Shown here piece after piece: positions 62,254 through 64,000 of a DNA stretch of 64,000 bases. The first letter of the stretch is position 1; each line of letters opens with the position of its first letter. The DNA is taken from the NCBI GenBank assembly GCA_947458455.1, contig CANGYJ010000005.1, forward strand, positions 62,001 to 126,000, in the 5' to 3' direction. Below the pieces are notes generated by a model. It had not been told where the DNA came from and did no database searches. It saw nothing but the letters and a program-made list of their open reading frames with translations. A program made the position numbers and the translations under genes. The DNA is from Verrucomicrobiaceae bacterium (GTDB lineage: Bacteria; Verrucomicrobiota; Verrucomicrobiia; Verrucomicrobiales; Verrucomicrobiaceae).

Positions 62254-63072
62254 TTACCCCAGAAACGCCCTCGCATTGTCCACCGTCAATGCGGTCAATA
62301 GCGTCCCGCTCAGCTCCGATTCCACGAGTTTCAGCAGCGAGGACTCAGGATAAAAAAACGGGGCGTGCGTGCCGAAGCAGAGTTTTTCGGCGGGCCAGGC
62401 TTTGAGCGTGTTTTCGAGGCCGCCGACACCTTCGATCATGGCGCCGTCGAGCCAGAGTGAATCGCAGCCGCGCAGCGCGGTGGTGATCATGGCGGCGTTC
62501 GCATTCAAAACCATCACGCGAGCCTTCGGGCGCACTTTGAGCAGATCGTGAAGCGGCTTGAGATCGACGGGAGCGGCCTGCACGAGCGGATGCTGCGTGC
62601 GCTGATCCTCCATCTGCACCACGATTTGCACGGCGAGACCGGCGTCGGTGATCGCATCGAGCAATTCGGCAAAAATGGGCTCGGCGAGCGTGTAGCCGTG
62701 GTAGTTCGGATGCAGGCGGATGACCTTCATCGCGTGCTCATCCCGGCAGCGGCGCAGGTCCTCACGCCACGCGGGGAGCAGCGGATGCAGCGCTCCGGCA
62801 GGGAGCAGCACGCCACCGCTTTCCGTGCACGCGGTGGCGAGCCGGGCATTCACGGCGGCGATGTCACGCGTGAGCAGGGCTTCGAGAGAGCCAGTGATGG
62901 CCTGGGTGATGCCGCGTTGTTTCAAGGAATCGCCATCGAGCTTGGGGAGATCGCGGAAGGGCCAGGGGCCGGTGGCGAAGTTCACATCGAGGCGCTCGGC
63001 GGCTTGTTCGAGGGCCATCAAAGGCGTGGCGGCGGCTGCGGCGGTGCTTTGGAGGAAGAGTCGGCGGTTCAT
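62254..63072 (-). CDS. Tat-exported amidohydrolase-like protein
   Basis: This 272-residue protein begins MNRRLFLQSTAAAAATPLMA, a twin-arginine signal. The mature part looks like an amidohydrolase-2 TIM barrel (VIRLHPNYHGYTLAEPIFAE, LAVQIVVQMEDQRTQHP, ENTLKAWPAEKLCFGTHAPF), but the usual metal-binding HxH near the N-terminus is replaced (DVNFATGPWPF), so the zinc site is likely incomplete. The ATG overlaps the stop of the upstream amidohydrolase gene (ATGA), so the two are translationally coupled. Substrate unknown. Confidence 0.85.
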   Translation of the reverse strand: MNRRLFLQSTAAAAATPLMALEQAAERLDVNFATGPWPFRDLPKLDGDSLKQRGITQAITGSLEALLTRDIAAVNARLATACTESGGVLLPAGALHPLLPAWREDLRRCRDEHAMKVIRLHPNYHGYTLAEPIFAELLDAITDAGLAVQIVVQMEDQRTQHPLVQAAPVDLKPLHDLLKVRPKARVMVLNANAAMITTALRGCDSLWLDGAMIEGVGGLENTLKAWPAEKLCFGTHAPFFYPESSLLKLVESELSGTLLTALTVDNARAFLG

Positions 63073-63905
63073 GCCTGGATGCCTTTCGCTTGGAGGATGG
63101 GATTCATGAGGCTGCGTAGCGTGCCGTGGAAGATCTGCTGCTTCTGCGCCTCGGTGATGGCGGCTCCATGCACTTTGGCCAGTTGGCTGGCGAAGCTGCG
63201 CCCGCCGCAATCGCTGCCGTAGATGACACGCTCCGCGCCCAGTTCCCGCACGGCCATCTCGGTGATGCCTGCGGTGGGATCAGAGCCGGCGAGATCGGCG
63301 AAGAGGTTCTTTTGATCGCGAATGGCGCGGATGCCGAGTTCCCAAGTGCCGCCAGTGTGACCGCAGATGATGGGCACCTTCGGAAAACGCTTCGCCAAGG
63401 CCACGAGGTCATCGGGCGTGGATTCGCCGGGATAGTTCGCGGTCGTTTTGAACCAGGTGTGCTGGAAGATGACGGCTTTCAATTCGGCGGCACGGGCGAT
63501 GAGCGGGTCGATCTCGGGTCCATCGCAGCGTTTCGCCACCCACAGCTTCACGCCGACCATCGGCCCGTTCGCCACGCAGCGTTCCAGCTCGGCGAGGGAT
63601 TCGGGCACATGCTTCGGATTCAGCGTGACGAAGCCAAAAGCGCGGTCGGGATGCTTCGCGATGGCTCGCAGCACCTCATCGTTCTGTTTCCGAAAATCAT
63701 CCGGTGAAGGATCCTGTGACCATTTCATGCCCATGTACACACAGAGCCGCTCGATGCCCACGCGGTCGGCATAGCGCAGGAGCTGCCCCAGCCGCTCCTC
63801 AGGCGTGAGGCCGGGCACGCCGGAAAGATGGCAATGCAGGTCCCAGATGCGGAATTTCGGATTCATGAGCTTTTGCATACGCGGCAGCAGGTCGGACTCG
63901 CGCAT
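63069..63905 (-). CDS. Amidohydrolase-2 family protein
   Basis: This 278-residue protein has a metal-dependent hydrolase barrel with the N-terminal HxH in FRIWDLHCHLSGVPGL, KAVIFQHTWFKTTAN with the next His, VPIICGHTGGTWELGIRAI and the final Asp in RVIYGSDCGGRSFAS. These are the residues of the amidohydrolase-2 (ACMSD-like) group that hydrolyse or decarboxylate small compounds. It has no signal peptide, whereas its coupled partner downstream has a Tat signal. The start at 63905 is used; MNPKFRIW a few codons on is an alternative. Confidence 0.9.
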   Translation of the reverse strand: MRESDLLPRMQKLMNPKFRIWDLHCHLSGVPGLTPEERLGQLLRYADRVGIERLCVYMGMKWSQDPSPDDFRKQNDEVLRAIAKHPDRAFGFVTLNPKHVPESLAELERCVANGPMVGVKLWVAKRCDGPEIDPLIARAAELKAVIFQHTWFKTTANYPGESTPDDLVALAKRFPKVPIICGHTGGTWELGIRAIRDQKNLFADLAGSDPTAGITEMAVRELGAERVIYGSDCGGRSFASQLAKVHGAAITEAQKQQIFHGTLRSLMNPILQAKGIQA

Positions 63906-64000
63906 TAAAAACTCTGAGGCAGGCTTTACTCACGAACTGCTAACCATCCTCACTGTTCGCCAAGAAAACAGATTCGACTGCGACCTCTGACCATCGGCGG
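63906..64000. other. Gene-free end of window
   Basis: This is the upstream region of the amidohydrolase gene. It probably holds its promoter, but I see no clear element. Confidence 0.4.

Overview
This window is a GC-rich chromosomal segment that most resembles a heterotrophic member of the Verrucomicrobiota (Prosthecobacter/Verrucomicrobium-like). That is an inference from family content: a Tat-exported DUF1501 protein, a formylglycine sulfatase, PmoA-like (DUF6807) and Gfo/Idh/MocA proteins, a PEP-CTERM protein, a PQQ-type sugar dehydrogenase, a vanadium haloperoxidase-like protein, a giant Ser/Thr kinase with beta-propellers, and gene borders filled with short palindromic or tandem repeats. 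Many start codons have a pyrimidine/CACC-rich context rather than a Shine-Dalgarno.

Layout. 1-5 kb: a TPP-riboswitch-controlled thiC, followed 3 nt later by a DUF4160-DUF2442-small ORF tail, then a nested palindromic element and a Gfo/Idh oxidoreductase. 5-12 kb: secreted gluzincin-type protease, core-MetE-like methyltransferase, an IS200/RAYT-type transposase bracketed by REP-like inverted repeats, and a sugar block (SIS protein, ROK kinase, SDR, Tat-exported sugar isomerase-like TIM barrel). 12.7-16 kb: YqgE/AlgH protein and a DUF4178-small protein-DUF350 membrane operon, then an octamer tandem array. 16-28.6 kb: exported catabolic proteins (dimethylformamidase-like, sulfatase, vanadium haloperoxidase-like, PmoA-like, Gfo/Idh, PEP-CTERM protein coupled to a PQQ-type sugar dehydrogenase, NagB-like deaminase) plus a TrmH-type RNA methyltransferase. 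28.8-37.5 kb: fabD, secreted cyclophilin, lipoprotein, topoisomerase IV subunit B, a RelE/ParE-type toxin-antitoxin pair, cdd, hexose-6-phosphate mutarotase, altronate-dehydratase-like enzyme. 37.5-41.7 kb: the rpsO-pnp operon, whose 3' end has been duplicated around a PIN-domain toxin/antitoxin cassette. 42-47.9 kb: a PQQ-propeller protein, a 1256-residue kinase with WD40- and RCC1-like propellers, and a MarR regulator in an AT-rich pocket. 48-64 kb: housekeeping and lipid genes (pgeF, ispE, thioesterase, pssA, mutY) mixed with DUF1501, FAD enzymes, PhoD-type phosphatase, GpgS-like glycosyltransferase, EamA transporter, two Uma2-family proteins, a TPR protein and two coupled amidohydrolases.

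The most unusual locus is 38203-39206. About 178 bp comprising the last codons of pnp and its rho-independent terminator occur twice in direct orientation. Between the two copies sit only a PIN-domain protein and an overlapping 51-codon ORF. The second strong signal is a dense field of REP-like hairpins around a lone IS200-type transposase; a member of a different hairpin family sits in frame inside a coding sequence at 17065-17119. No tRNA, rRNA or CRISPR was recognised by eye; all boundaries and family names come from reading the sequence, without database searches.
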